Part shown: in pieces, positions 33,723 through 45,168 of the stretch | Numbering within the stretch: the first letter of the stretch is position 1 | Layout of the letters: each line of letters opens with the position of its first letter | From: Aldrovandia affinis | Lineage: Eukaryota; Chordata; Actinopteri; Notacanthiformes; Halosauridae | Direction of reading: 5' to 3' | NCBI GenBank assembly: GCA_029706075.1 | Contig: JAINUG010000173.1 | Location: 1,116,001 to 1,180,000, forward strand | Length of the DNA: 64,000 bases | The notes under the pieces: generated by a model | What the model saw: the letters and a program-made list of their open reading frames with translations, nothing else | Database searches by the model: none | Told to the model about the DNA's origin: nothing | Program-made: the position numbers and the translations under genes

Positions 33723-33977
33723 TGCGTGATGGCACCGGATCCCAGCGGCTTGCCGTCCAGGGCTGTGACTGACAGGGGGGAGTCCAACGTCACCAGATTG
33801 AGATCAATGAAATCCCCAACCGCTTCTCGACCCCGGGCCGGACCCAACCTTCCTCAACTTGGACATGAATTGGGGATAGCTGTCGCAGACAGAACCTTGT
33901 TCCTCCCAGATGGTTGTCGCCCACTGCAAAGCGGTCCTGGTAAGAAGGGAGATTTGATACGAGTTCGAATGCCAGCG

Positions 33978-34113
33978 AACAAATCAAATCAGATCAAATC
34001 AAATGTATTTGTATAGCGCTTTTCACAATTGAATTGTCACAAAACGCTTAACAGAGGGGGAACCCAGGCCTAGACCCCCCCGTGAGGAAACCGTGATGAT
34101 GGTTTGAACATTC
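33978..34113 (-). repeat. LINE 3' tail (GTATAGCGCTTTTCAC type)
   Basis: AAATCAAATCAGATCAAATC repeats lead into GTATTTGTATAGCGCTTTTC, similar to the 3' end of L2 copy B at 19370. A minus-strand, extremely 5'-truncated LINE insertion at the edge of gypsy-2. Confidence 0.65.
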
Positions 34114-34798
34114 TGTCAGGACTGTTGTTGGTTACATTACATTACATTACAGTCATTTAGCAGACGCTCTTATCCAGAGCGACTTACAGTTTACATTTCC
34201 TTACAATCCATTTATACAGCTGGATATTAACTGAAGTAATTCAGGTTAAGTACCTTGCTCAAGGGTACAACGGCAGTGTCCCACCTGGGGATTGAACCTG
34301 CAACCTTAACGTTACAACCCTAACCATTATACCACACTGCTGCCATGTTGGTTAGGAACCAATTGCAGGCGAGGGAGACCCAGGATGCAGAGAGGCATTT
34401 AAGGTTCTTTATTTTACTTAAACGCAGTTTAGGATCAATAGCAAAACAGTGTCTGAGCAGACACGGAACAAACACTAACAAAGGAGAAACAAAACATGCG
34501 AAACGGTAAACTCAAAACATGTTCTGGGGTACGGAAAAAACGTAACACTGGGACACTTTTAAACAAATGAGGACAAGCTTTTCAGAGCAGCGAGAACACA
34601 AACACAACAGGTAAGACAAAGCTAAGGGCAGTGAATGTTCAAGCATAGTGCTAGGGTAGTCAGAGGGTTAAATACCCTCCAGGGATCACAGCTACCAGTC
34701 ATTGTTGTGATTGATTTTGTGCATTCCTGGCATGCCTTTCACTTCTCCTGACAATTGGGGCGTGGGGGAAATGCCCGTTTGCTGGTCGAGTTGTGACA
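34114..34798 (-). repeat. Probable solo LTR, interrupted by a V-SINE
   Basis: Runs from TGTCAGGACTG to GAGTTGTGACA, with TG...CA ends. GGTTCTTTATTTTAC near 34405 gives AATAAA on the minus strand, as in the gypsy LTRs at 12976 and 46289. Length is about 465 bp without the SINE. No perfect 5 bp flanking duplication, so boundaries may be off by a few bases. Confidence 0.55.
34135..34345 (-). repeat. V-SINE with 9 bp target duplication
   Basis: Minus-strand copy: tail GCAGACGCTCTTATCCAGAG at 34155, V domain around 34200-34260 (CAGCTGGATATTAACTGAAG side), tRNA-like head ending at 34345 (GGTTGCAGGTTCAATCCCC in reverse). TGTTGGTTA flanks it at 34126-34134 and 34346-34354. It shares its core with the V-SINE at 7094. 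Confidence 0.93.
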
Positions 34799-35639
34799 GG
34801 AACAGAGACAAAAGGGATGTAACGAGGCGTTAACTTAAGGGAAATAGGAGCCCAGATGTTACCTGAAGGTAAAACGGGGAAAATTACTGCAAATCTGCAA
34901 AAAAAAAACTACGGGAGGGAGGTGTCCTGCAGTGAGTGAAAACGTCATAAAGTAACAATGTTCCTTTTAAGTTTGGGTGAGAAGAACCTTTTGGTGGCCT
35001 GACCATTTAGAATTGCAGTGTCACACAGAGGGAAATAGTATCGGTGTGTCCCCTGTGGATCTTTCTCTAGCATTTCAACTTTACACAAACAGGACAATTT
35101 TTTTCCTTCCACAAAATGAAAGAAACTCTAAGCACTTGTTCTCTATAATCAACTGCCTTCTGAAACCCACAGTTTCCTCCTCCTTTACCGCCTCCACAGC
35201 TGTGTAACTGACTCCTTAAATTTTTCAGAAGTGTTTACAATCTGGTTATTTAACAATTAATTGCAAAGATATCTTAAATACCTAGATGAAATGGAACAAA
35301 AAAGGAAAGAAAAATCACGTTCTCAAATGTATGGACACAAGGGGAACCAGGGTGGGGGATGGGAACACGAGGGTGGGATGGAAGAACACTGGGGTGACTT
35401 TTTATGTAATTTTGCGAGATATTCTATTCCTGTTCTATAATGATAACTGTAATCAGTGTTCCCTCTACTTTTCTGATTTGTCAGTTCAGTATACAGTATA
35501 TATATATATATATATATATATCTTTTTACTCTTGTTTTTGTTTTCCAATCCACAATCTCTTCTAAAAATGGTGACCTTGTTGGAAATGTATATAATAGAG
35601 AATCAATGCCTGGCTTACAACTTCATGCAAATAGATTTT
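34799..35639. other. No gene; TA dinucleotide run
   Basis: About 840 bases without recognised elements. A (TA)n microsatellite lies at about 35499-35521. Open frames of about 75-120 codons here cross the microsatellite and show no domain. Confidence 0.5.
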
Positions 35640-35643
35640 AAGG

Positions 35644-36290
35644 ATGAATGAAATAAATATAATTATTACCTCACTTAATGTGAGAGGAATTAATTCTAAA
35701 TCAAAAAGACTAAAAACATTATCTGAATTTAAAGTTGCCAGATCAAGTATTTGTCTAATTCAAGAATCCCACTTAACGGATATAGAACACGAAAAATTAT
35801 ATGATATATCTCATCTCATCTCTCTCATCTCATCTTCAGCCGCTTATTCCTAGTTAGGGTCATGGGGGGGCTGGAGCCTATCCCAGCATGCATTGGGGCG
35901 AGAGGCAGGAATACACCCTGGACAGGTCGCCAATCCATCGCAGGGCACACACACCATTCACTCACACACTCATACCTACGGGCAATTTAGACTCTCCAAT
36001 TAGCCTAACGTGCATGTCTTTGGACTGTGGGAAGAAACCGGAGTACCCGGAGGAAACCCACACGGACACGGGGAGAACATGCAAACTCCACACAGAAAGG
36101 CCCCCGGCCTGGATTCGAACCCGAGACCTTCTTGCTGTGAGGCGACAGTGCTATCCACTGCACCACCGTGCCGCCTATATTATATATAATTATATTATTC
36201 ATATATTATTCATCTTTTAACTCTAAAAGCAGAGGTGTAGCTATTATAATCAGCAAAGAGACACCATTCAAATTGGAATCCATGGAAATC
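35644..36290 (+). pseudogene. L1 endonuclease N-terminal fragments
   Basis: ITSLNVRGINSKSKRLKTL and SICLIQESHLT (catalytic glutamate) at 35644-35780, and SRGVAIIISKETPFKLES at about 36225-36285 after the SINE. Such domain starts (SLNVxGxNSxxKR) are typical of L1-clade endonucleases. The rest of the domain (DxN and SDH motifs) is deleted. Confidence 0.85.
35810..36176 (-). repeat. tRNA-derived SINE inside L1 endonuclease
   Basis: On the minus strand the head reads GGCGGCACGGTGGTGCAGTG, with B box GGGTTCGAATCC. It is followed by a conserved body (TTTCCTCCGGGTACTCCGGT, ACAGTCCAAAGACATGCACG) and an ATGAG-rich tail at 35815-35845. The L1 endonuclease resumes after it with SRGVAIIISKETPF. The family is widespread in fish genomes; I do not assign a formal name. 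Confidence 0.85.
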
Positions 36291-36699
36291 CAGAAAGGCT
36301 GAACTGGAAAGGAAGGTAAAAGACCTCGATAAACAATATGCAACGAGGCAAACTGACGATACTCATAAACTTCTGTTACAAGCCAGACTTGAGCTCAATT
36401 AGTATATTTCCTCAGAAACTGCAGCACTGATGATGCGTGCACACCAAAACAATTATGAATTGTCAAGTCAGGTAAGCTCCTGGCAAACATGCTGAAACAA
36501 AGTAAAGAAAAGTCAATGATTCATTCAATTAAAGACACAGAGGGTAAACTTGTGACTGAGCAGGAATCGATTAATTTAGTTTTTAAAGATTAAAGATTCT
36601 ACACCAAGTTATACACACCAGAAACAAAACCGGATACTGCAAAAATTAAGTATTTTCTCGATAAATTACAATTGCCCTCGGTACCAATTGAAAATCAGG

Positions 36700-37258
36700 A
36701 CTGTTGACTGATGGTGAACTCCAAGCAGCATTGCTATCTATGTCCTCCGGGAAATCACCCGGTCAGGATGGATATCCGGTAGAATTTTATACATCTTTTT
36801 GGTAAATTTTAGCACCAATATTTACAAAAATGGTTTCCTTTATATACACTTCCAACAACTTATCATATACCTTGAATACAGCACTAATCACGGTCATTCC
36901 CAAAAAGGGCAAGGATACCACACTTTGTGGAAATTCCCGGCCAATCTCGTTAATAAACACAGATTTAAAAATCCTTACTAAGGCCATTGCAAACAGACTG
37001 ATATGTTCTGACCAGACTTTTTAATATTTTACATTTAGCTTCTACAAGCTCTATTCCTACAGCAATCATTGCACTGGATGCAGAAAAAGCATTTGACTGT
37101 GTCAACTTGAATTTCCTAGAGTTTGGTTTTGGCGAATATATACAGAAATGGATTAGAATACTTTATAGTTCACCTCATGCATCGGTCATAACAAATAATA
37201 TGACTTCAAGTTCCTTTAAGTTACTGAGAGACACAAGATCAGTCTGTATGCAGACGAC
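36700..37258 (+). pseudogene. L1 reverse transcriptase, internally deleted
   Basis: LSMSSGKSPGQDGYPVEFY is followed by ALITVIPKKGKDTTLCGNSR and PISLINTDLKILTKAIANRL, with motif A IALDAEKAFDCVN near 37065. The sequence then jumps from SSSFKLLRDT directly to SLYADDQ, the catalytic motif C, so motif B is missing. A hAT insertion follows immediately. Confidence 0.88.
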
Positions 37259-37439
37259 CAGGGGCATAGCACACAATTCTGGGCCCTATACATATGCAGT
37301 CTTGTGGGCCCCCTTACCCTCTTGATCCATGACTCTCACGCATCTTTAGAATGTTTTTTAATTGAATCAACAACTATACACATTAATCTGTAGTGGTTAT
37401 TAGGGTAATCGCTAATGAACTGCTTATACCACATTTAAG

Positions 37440-37691
37440 CAAATAATTAGTAAGATTAGTAAGATTCTCTGGCCATAGTCCTGGGTCCTCTGGCAAATAC
37501 CCTTCTGCATTCTCCTCACTTTTTCCCACTTCCTCCTCTGTCTTCTCCTCATCCTTCTCACTACCCTCAGAGCAACCTTCATTTTCCTTGCTCTCTTCAC
37601 CTCCATCATCCTCTTCACTAGTCCTACTGCTACTCTCTGCCTCTTCTTCCTGCTCACTCTCTGCTACAAGGACAGGCCCCTCTACAAGCAT
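37440..37691 (-). pseudogene. hAT/ZMYM1-like second coding block
   Basis: A strongly acidic stretch (E/S-rich, about 60 residues) is followed by LPEDPGLWPENLTNLTNYLL, resembling the segment just before the TTF zinc finger in ZMYM1-like hAT transposases. The frame ends without the zinc finger or DDE region. Orientation agrees with the exon at 38069. Confidence 0.55.
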
Positions 37692-38068
37692 GAAGCATTC
37701 AGGATTGATATTAGCCTCTTAACCTGCTTATAATATACAATGAAACAGGCTACAGGCTAGATTCTAATGTAGCTAGCTACGTTAGCTTGTCTTGTTATAG
37801 AACTGGATCAAATGAGTCTTCAAAAACAAAGTTTCAATGCATCTCACCATCACCAGTAGTATGTTTGCCCGCATTTGCGTTTGCTTTCAGCCAGTAGTGA
37901 GAGTGAAACTGAAATTTGATTAATCGTGATTTTAAAAAAATGAACGCGTTATCCATTTGAAATTAATTGCATGCGTTAACATGTTAACGTTTACAGCCCT
38001 AGTTCAATCGAAACAACGTACCGATATTAGCTTAAACCACTCTTAAACAGTGTTAGCAAGTTGCTTAC

Positions 38069-38174
38069 CTTTCTTTTGAAAGAAATTAGTGAGCAGTTGT
38101 TTTCCCTCAGTTTGCCCTTTTTCTCTTTCTTTTCTTTTTTGATACCCCGACTTCACTTTCTTCTGGAAAGACAT
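38069..38174 (-). pseudogene. hAT/ZMYM1-like first exon
   Basis: ATG at 38174 on the minus strand, then FQKKVKSGYQKRKEKEKG and LLTNFFQKK, a basic N-terminus common in TTF-finger hAT proteins. It ends at a consensus splice donor (AG|GTAAGC at 38068). The next recognised coding block is at 37440-37691. No catalytic domain remains. Confidence 0.6.
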
Positions 38175-39399
38175 GACTGAAACTTGCGGGCTCCAGCATC
38201 AGCACCAGTCAGCGTGATTAGCCGTGTTTGGCGACGAATCTTAGTGTAGGTATGTTACAAAAATTTGAGATGTTATAACCCACCAGATAGAGCATGAAAA
38301 TACCTTTAATTTGATACCTTATTCACTCTCATATCTTAAGTTTTAAGGAAGTTATAGTCATTTTTACACTCTGAAATTTGCATATTGACCCCTATTGTTT
38401 TTCAATTATCTTGAAACAAAAGCTGTGATTCAATAACATAAATGCCCATAACTTTCTTAAAAACAAAGATAATTGCATGAAATGTTCAGTAATTACAGAT
38501 TGAAGCATTCTAAAAAAAGATATGATATATCTTAATTTGAATTATCTGAAATTACATTACATAATCAATTAATCACATAATTACCACCAAAAACCACGGC
38601 AGGCAGTGAGCATTTGGGCAAAGATAGCTCACATTCCGGGTCAAAAATATTGCATTTCGCATCGACAGATTTCAATACAATTTCACCAGAAACAAGATAA
38701 AATATTAAATTAACGTCCTGGATACCTTTTATTTAGTCCTGAACTTGCGATGTATCATTTTGAAAGCACTAAACACGAGTCTGACTCTGAAGTGTAGCGT
38801 ATGACCCAACCGAGCAACCGATCAAATTTCAGAAACAAGATGGAGGATCGAGTTTTCAACTATGTTATATCGCAGACATATGGTGAAAAAACAGCCCAGG
38901 GGTACGGCCATAGTCTCTCGTAATCGCTCGCACAGGGACACAGGCACATCTAGACCGCCGCTGCGCACGGGAATTGTAACATACCTACTTAGTGCAGGGA
39001 GGCGGACTAAACCATTTGCGCTTTTGAGAGGGGAGAGGGGAGGGGGACCAGAGAGCCTCCAATATTTTTATGGATACAAAGTTCAGTCTCTCAACCTATT
39101 TATTCAGCCAATATAATTTAGTAATGACACTAATTACTTAGAAATTTAAAATTGCAGACAAATGTTTTTTTCTTCATTCCAGGCTTTTCAAGGGCCCTCC
39201 CCCAATTTTACTGGAGGGATAAGACAGCTCGAATAAAGCTCACTAAAGTGCACCGGATTTTCTTAAATATCAAATATCTTTTCAAATCAGTCATATGGTC
39301 GAGTGGCTAGATTATCCACACATAGACCCACCATCCTGGACTGATATTGAAGATCTTTGTTTGGAACCTCTAAGAATTCAAGATGTTCCATTATTTGGT

Positions 39400-39545
39400 T
39401 CTCTGTGGCTCAGTTTGTAGAGCACAGCGTTGGCAACGCTTAGGTTGTGGGTTCAATCCCCACTGGGGCCACATATACTGAAAATGTATGCATTCACTAC
39501 TGTAAGTCGCTTTAGATAAAGGCGTCTGCTAAATGGCATATATTA
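39400..39545 (+). repeat. Short tRNA-derived SINE with L2-type tail
   Basis: Head TGTGGCTCAGTTTGTAGAGC, B-box region GGTTGTGGGTTCAATCCCC, a short linker (TGTATGCATTCACTACTG), then the L2 tail TAAGTCGCTTTAGATAAAGG, CGTCTGCTAAATG and an ATT-rich end. It resembles the short salmonid-type SINE. L1 coding similarity continues on both sides. Confidence 0.88.
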
Positions 39546-39574
39546 TTATTTTCAGATTCTATTAAAAAATGGCA

Positions 39575-40510
39575 CTGTGGAAGCTTGGATTAAAGCACAC
39601 AAAATTATGAATACCACATTAACTCTAGAAACTCGCCTATCTGGCAAAATCCAGACTTTTGTATTGGTGGCAAACCTTTTGAATTTCACACATGGAAGGA
39701 AAAGGGGATTACACATATCTGCCATCTACTTGATGAAGGAAATCTTATTTAATTTGAGGCTCTACAAGAAAAAAGGGTCTAAGCCCCTCCTCCTATTTTC
39801 AATATTTACAGGTAAAACAGCTACTAAAATCAGGAGTGGAGTCAATCATAGAGAAAGTGTTTGGCTCAGAGTTGGGTTGACTTATTGCAGAAAATAGAAA
39901 ACCTAAAGGATTAGTTTCAAAGATTTATAATAAACTAGTAGAACATGAAAATACCCTGAGCTCCTTAGATAGCTGGACAGAAGATCTTGGAGTACCGCTT
40001 GACAGGGAGATCAGGCAGAATTTTTTTTTTTATGTTCACACCATTTCCAGTAATGTTAATCTAAATTGCATACAATACAACATTTTACATAAGATGCATT
40101 TCACAAATAGAAGGTTGTTTTCAATGGGTTTCAGTGATTCTCCTAGTTGTACCTCCTGTCAAGCAGGTCTCGCAGATACACATATTCATGCGTTTTGGTT
40201 CTGCCCCATTGTAAAAAATGACTGGAAAAAAGCCTTTAGTATACTCTCAGAAATGTTTGGTATTTCAGTTACAGCATCTCCCACACTCTGTATTTTAAAG
40301 TACTGTATATGGAACATGACAGTCAGCTCAATAATTCACCATCTAAAGAGTTAATCACATTTATGTTTATAGTAATTACAGCAGCGAAAAGGTAATTTTA
40401 CTACATTGGAAATCTAAAGCGAACATCTCCATTACTCAGTGTACTCATTACTTCTGAGTGAACTGGCCGTAATGGAAAAAACAACTACCAGGTTTAAAAT
40501 GATGTCTGGA
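39575..40510 (+). pseudogene. L1 ORF2 C-terminal region
   Basis: Fragments in several frames: FEFHTWKEKGITHICHLLDE near 39675, then the frame 40094-40354 with CTSCQAGLADTHIHAFWFCP, the C-terminal zinc-knuckle-like motif of L1 ORF2, and MEKTTTRFKMMSGSHSCPIL near 40470. Stops between them show decay. Same motif as in the younger L1 fragment at 16160. Confidence 0.85.
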
Positions 40511-40745
40511 AGCCATTCCTGTCCTATATTGCAAAATGATTATTTGCTTTTACAAATTATTCTTAATTCTATTTGATTATTATTATTTATTTCTATTTAT
40601 TTGCATTATTACTTTGTGTTGTTGCTTATTTTCTTGTCGTATTTGTAATTTGTATATTTGACTGTATATTATGGAAATGTATGTACATATAGCAATATTT
40701 ATTTATTTATTATATAAAAAAATATATATTAAAGATAATAAGTCC

Positions 40746-41437
40746 CCCAAGGTTGGGGGGGGTGGGGGGTGGTGGTTGGGTTTAAGAAAAAAGAAAGAAA
40801 AAAAGACGAACATTGACCATTTGTTTCAATGTAGCCATATAGTCACAAGAGAAACAAACAAACATGTGCACGCATGCCCATACGTGCATGTGCATGTGCA
40901 TGTACATTATTGAAAATCTGGGGGAACCCCCAATAGCCATTGCTTGGTCGGATCCTTGAGAAAAGTTTGCCATACCCAATGGAGGACCCCAGCCGCTGTC
41001 ATGCATTTGTTGCATCCCAGATCCCAGGGCTACAATTGAAGATTATCTCCAGGCCATAGTGGAAGAACTTGGGCCAGAGGCCATTGATGGTGAACCTACT
41101 GCAGGGTAAAGCTATGAAGTCTAGGAGGGGGGAGGTGTGTCCCTCCACACGTTAGATATTTTTTCTTTTTAAAACACATTTAAAATCAATTTCCTGCTAC
41201 CTAGAGCCATAAATTCCATACAAAAGATCTTCAAGTTACGTGTCATGCTACTGTTCACACCCCATACAAAGCAACACTCCAGACGATTTGTGAGTTATTT
41301 AGATATGATCACAAACTAGTACTCATGCTATATTGATAATTATTTAAGCAACTCCACTGCAAGCAGATATACATGATTTGTTTTTCTATCGGTATGGCAG
41401 CCAACAGGGATAGTAAATAATAACCACACTGTCTTAC
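40746..41437. other. No gene; G-rich and alternating CATG tracts
   Basis: GGTTGGGGGGGGTGGGGGGT at about 40751 and an alternating TGCATG tract at 40880-40905. Nothing coding is recognised. Confidence 0.5.
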
Positions 41438-42880
41438 CTAATGCAACAAAATCCTACTCTTTGTCCTGGCATCATATGCATTGATGATGTGCTCAGTCTT
41501 TATTGGTTTAGTTATGTCACTCTCAATGTGCAGCAGACTCAGGGAAGACAGTCTCTCTTGGCCCATTGTTGACCTCTTCCAATTCCTTATATAGCACATC
41601 GCTGAGAATGACCTCTCGCATGTTGTGGTCCCCACCTGCAATGTCAGCGCCAACTTGAAACGTTTTTGGAAGTTGGGATAAAATCCAATGGAGAGTGCCT
41701 CCTTCACATGTTCAAGGGATGTGTCTGGTGAATTCATTTTCACCACAGTCATCTCAGTGTGGCCGAGTTTGTAATTGATTGAGAGGGTGGTCAGATATTG
41801 ATTCAAAAGTCCTTCTGCACCTTCGGGGTTGCATTTTAGTACTGCATCTACACACTTTGCTATTTCCATTGACTGGGTGGAAAACTTGGATCAACACTCA
41901 CCCAATAGTGTGTCCAAAACAGGAAAGTACAGTTGTTGGGCCCATTTCTGTTTCATGCTCTCTGCGGTGCTTGTCTGATATTCTCTTTGTCCAAGAGTGC
42001 TTGTGACAACAGAGCAGTCAAAAGCAGCTAGTTTTTTTCACAAGTCACTTGTGTGTGTATTTGCGTTCATCAGACTGAAAATGTTTGAGTTTCCATCCAT
42101 ATTTCCTCACACTTTTTGCTGGTCCTCATACTCTTAAGACCTTTCACTGTACACTCCATGACACTTGAGGCCTGGGAGAGCATTGTGTCCTTCGTTTGCA
42201 GTGCCTTATGTGCTAGTAGATGGTGAAACACTATCAGACACATGCAGAAATCTGCCTACAAAACCAAGGAATCTCCAGCCTCTCTGTGTTTCACACACAC
42301 TGTCATTTGTTCCTGCTTAAAACTGTGCTTCGTGCACAAGAATAGTAAAAATCCATTCTCCTAAACATCATGGATGATTTTGCTTTTGACTACAGCTATT
42401 TCTAAAAGTTTGTTTTGTGTGTCTGGGCTTGTAAGGTTGAAGGGGGGGTAATTGAGTATCGAAAGCCTTGTTACGCTTTGAGTACCAATTGCACAGCTCC
42501 ACAAAGTTTCCACGATTAGCAAACTCCTCTCTCTCATCATGTCCTCTCAGTCCTGGTTTACCAGATTAGATTTTCGTCAGATTACTACAAGACCTATTAA
42601 TTCATTGAATACAGCAAAGAGGCAGATGCAGTATTCTGCTTCCCCTGCAGACAGTTTCAGTGCAGTGCTAGTGGTGCATATAGGGATCATGCTTTTATTG
42701 CAAGTAGGGTAAGAGACTGGAGGAATATATTGGGAACTTTTTGGAAAGATTTTGACTTTTTGGAGCAAGAAAAGCCCAAAAACAAAGTCAACAGCTGAAA
42801 CATGGGAAACATGCAAATGCACCCCCTGCACCTGCGGAAAAATCACCACTGCCTCCAACGACTAAGAAAAGACGTTTTGG
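41438..42880 (-). pseudogene. hAT transposase relic (ZMYM1-like)
   Basis: The minus-strand frame 41438-41869 contains TTTCERSFSAMCYIRNWKRS followed by TMGQERLSSLSLLHIESDIT, the C-terminal hAT dimerisation region as found in ZMYM1-type proteins. Weaker collinear pieces lie near 42050-42240 (KDTMLSQASSVMECTVKGLK). The catalytic region is unreadable because of many stops. A solo LTR borders it on the right. Confidence 0.82.
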
Positions 42881-42892
42881 CTAAGGAGCTGA

Positions 42893-43435
42893 TGTTGTGA
42901 TGAACAGGAACAAACCCAAACGCAGACACAGACAAAAGGTTTAGAACAAAATAATGATAATTTAATGATTTTAACAGAGGTAGTGGAAACGATGAGCTAG
43001 AGGACTGGTGACGGGAGCTGGTCAATGGAAGGGATGCACAGGAGGAGTGGACGAGATGAATGTGCAGGCAGGCTGAGGGAACCGGAGGGCAAGCTAAGCG
43101 TGCAGGCAGGCGGGGCAGGCAGGATGAACAAAGCTGGCAGACAGACGAGGAATGAACCTGAACACGAAGGGAGACAACAGGAACAAGGGTTAACATAAAA
43201 GAACAAGAATATGAATGACTGGAAAACCGGGGTAGATATACTGCAGGGCTGATGATCTAGATGGGAGGCTGGTGTGCAGGAACTGATGACGGGATTAGCA
43301 GCAGGTGAGCAGGATGAGGAGTAACAAGGAGTGATAATTGAATAATAGAAAATAATAAAACAATTAACACAAACAATCACGAGGGAAGACACAAGACAAA
43401 GGAAAAGACGAGACAGGAACAAATGGAATGTGACA
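42893..43435 (-). repeat. Solo LTR with perfect 5 bp target duplication
   Basis: TGTTGTGATGAAC...GGAATGTGACA, 543 bp, TG...CA. GCTGA occurs at 42888-42892 and 43436-43440. ATTAAA on the minus strand near 42960 supports minus orientation, as for the other gypsy LTRs here. A solo LTR arises by recombination between the two LTRs of one provirus-like copy. Confidence 0.9.
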
Positions 43436-43440
43436 GCTGA

Positions 43441-44346
43441 GTGCACTCCTGTTCAAAATCCTTGAACGCAACGTGTCAAACCCGGAGACAAGCCGCCCCC
43501 TAGAGTAAATGTAGTGTGCCTAGAACTGCATATGGCTAATGCTGTAAACTGGAAATAAATGTTGTCAGACACTATAGAATGTACATTACCATGTCTATTT
43601 ACAACACTGTTTCAAAATAATTGGGGTGTAAGATTGCTCACATTTGATCTGTATTTACCTATGTAACTGATGTCTGTATAATTACATTTGGTTGCAGAAT
43701 GTATGTGTAACCCAGGTCACTACAGAGTAAAAGTTAAAGGAAGTAGTGTATTAATTTAAATGATTAGTAGCTAATTAGTAAAAAATAATAGAGACATTAT
43801 GCTCCTAAAAGTGAAATAATGACAAAAGAAATGGTAATCTATGTGGGAATAAATAGGAATTAAATATAACCTAATAAGTGACACACAACCTGAAAATTGT
43901 GGTGAAGGTGAATCACTTTGAATGAGGTGATTTGTGACTCTTAGGGGTTAATTTTAGAATGTTCTGGTAAGATGATGAGATTCTGCATTCGCCAACGAGA
44001 ATAAAGTATTGATTGATTGGTGCCTGTTATTACTAATAAAACATTTTCATCTACTGAAGTGGGCTTTTGTGAAGGACACTGGAAGAGGAAAGATGTGTAG
44101 AGAATTACTGGATACAAAGTATTGATTAATGATTGAATTCAAGAATTACGTGAAAATTACCTTAAAAAAAAAAAAAGTTAAACCGCGCAGTTTTGTTTCA
44201 AATGGAGCTGCGTGAAAGACTAGCATAGCATCGGAAGTGTATTGTTATATTTCGTGCCTCCCATGTTTGTTAAAGACGCTAAAGTCTTTGTGAAACATCG
44301 CGAATGTCGAATCTCATCATTGAATCTCATCGAATACAGAATCCCT
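43441..44346. other. No gene recognised
   Basis: About 900 bases, AT-rich, with an A-run at 44164-44176 (possible poly(A) tail of a lost insertion). The flanks are a solo LTR and a Harbinger end. Confidence 0.5.
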
Positions 44347-44595
44347 GGGCCTCATTTATAAAAAAGTTATGTGGAAACCATCCTACATTTGATCTAAGAT
44401 AATTTCTGAAATGTGGGTACGTGTGATTCAGAGAAAATGAGCGTACGCCACCAGATGTGAAATCTCTAAATCACAAATGATCTTGAAATTGTTCATAGCT
44501 GAATGGTTTTAGATCTCTGCCTTGTAAACGCCCCCTAATTAATATCATTAGCATATAAAGGAGCTCGAATCAAAACACAAATCCTCTACTTGATA

Positions 44596-44815
44596 ATGGC
44601 GAGCTGCAAGAAAAATAATTTTAACGAGGCCGAAATAGAGGTCCTGTTGGCGGAGGTGCAGATGCATGCAGGGACACTGTTTGGGAGCCTTTCCAGTGGC
44701 TTTACCAGTAAAACCAAGTACGTAGCCTGGCAGTCTGTAGCCCAGGCTGTGAACGAGGTGGGGGGGCAGCAAAGGTCCCTGAAGGACATAAAGAAAAAGT
44801 GGTCTGATTTAAAAC
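44596..44815 (+). pseudogene. Harbinger Myb/SANT-like DNA-binding protein, N-terminal part
   Basis: ATG at 44596 (an upstream TTG extends the frame but is not a start). Residues: CKKNNFNEAEIEVLLAEV, then SKTKYVAWQSVAQAVNEVGG and SLKDIKKKWSDLKLRSK, the three-helix Myb/SANT-like fold with its tryptophans. In Harbinger this partner protein carries the transposase to the nucleus and the TIRs. The open frame after about residue 75 is antisense transposase sequence, not Myb. Confidence 0.85.
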
Positions 44816-44819
44816 TGAG

Positions 44820-44894
44820 GTCAAAATCTCTAATAACTAATTCCCTTCTTATTGCGCGGTTGACGATATCTTCGAGAAGTGACAATGCTGCCAT
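44820..44894 (-). pseudogene. Harbinger transposase N-terminus
   Basis: On the minus strand, ATG at 44894 followed by AALSLLEDIVNRAIRRELVI, the typical start of fish Harbinger transposases. It ends after about 25 codons at the internal deletion junction. The catalytic DDE domain is absent. Confidence 0.8.
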
Positions 44895-45168
44895 TCTTCC
44901 TCTTGCAAACCACTGCATTATTGGACATTTTATGGCCTATAGATTGACCGAAATGTTTTACACGTGTGAAACCATATGTAGGGGAGAGCGGGGTATGTTG
45001 TCACACTTTTCACTCTGTCTTACCTGTACTGGGCGCAATACATTGCAATGGTATAAATGTCATACCAAATGAAAGGTGGAAGTCTTGGGCACATATTTTG
45101 TATTCATTACATATTCATGTATTATTTCAGTATGGAGTTGTAGACAGTTAAATAGAGGGTGTGCACTT

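Larger units (their letters stand above)
31190..33970 (-). mobile_element. gypsy-2: decayed Ty3/gypsy pol
   Basis: Minus-strand order from right to left: protease remnant (33660-33847), RT (32895-33722), RNase H (32422-32853), RNase H end and integrase zinc-binding region (31746-32303), integrase core (31537-32013) and C-terminal part (31190-31524). Sequence wording is close to the chromovirus at 46289, so both belong to one lineage. At least five frame changes. No LTR could be attached with confidence on either side. Confidence 0.85.
37259..39175 (-). mobile_element. hAT-like element inside L1 (right end uncertain)
   Basis: The left end CAGGGGCATAGCACACAATT resembles a hAT terminus; its mirror is not found at the right, where L1 resumes near 39180. 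Two minus-strand exons of a TTF/ZMYM1-type transposase are inside (38069-38174; 37440-37691). A further DNA-element end lies at 37895-38010 (GTTTACAGCCCTAG), so this block is composite. The part 38280-39120 is unassigned. Confidence 0.6.
35640..40745 (+). mobile_element. L1-group LINE (plus strand) broken by three insertions
   Basis: ORF2 pieces in order: endonuclease start 35644-35815 and continuation after 36190; linker 36290-36600; RT 36700-37258; C-terminal region 39185-40510; AT-rich 3' end to about 40745. Insertions: SINE (35810-36176), hAT (37259-39175), SINE (39400-39545). Many stops. About 200 codons after the RT motif C are missing at the hAT site. Confidence 0.85.
44347..44978 (+). 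mobile_element. Harbinger relic, left part (host of the nested insertions)
   Basis: GGGCCTCATTTATAAAAAAG at 44347 matches the usual PIF/Harbinger terminus in fish. Inside are the start of the Myb/SANT-like gene (plus strand) and the start of the transposase gene (minus strand), joined head-on at about 44817. A full Harbinger carries both genes; here an internal deletion removed both 3' halves. The right TIR was not found; the element should continue after 55225. Confidence 0.75.

Noticed and set aside
44816..45072. C-terminal extension of the Myb/SANT-like protein
   Set aside because: It is the antisense of the Harbinger transposase start, then of the pogo-like terminus; not a protein domain.
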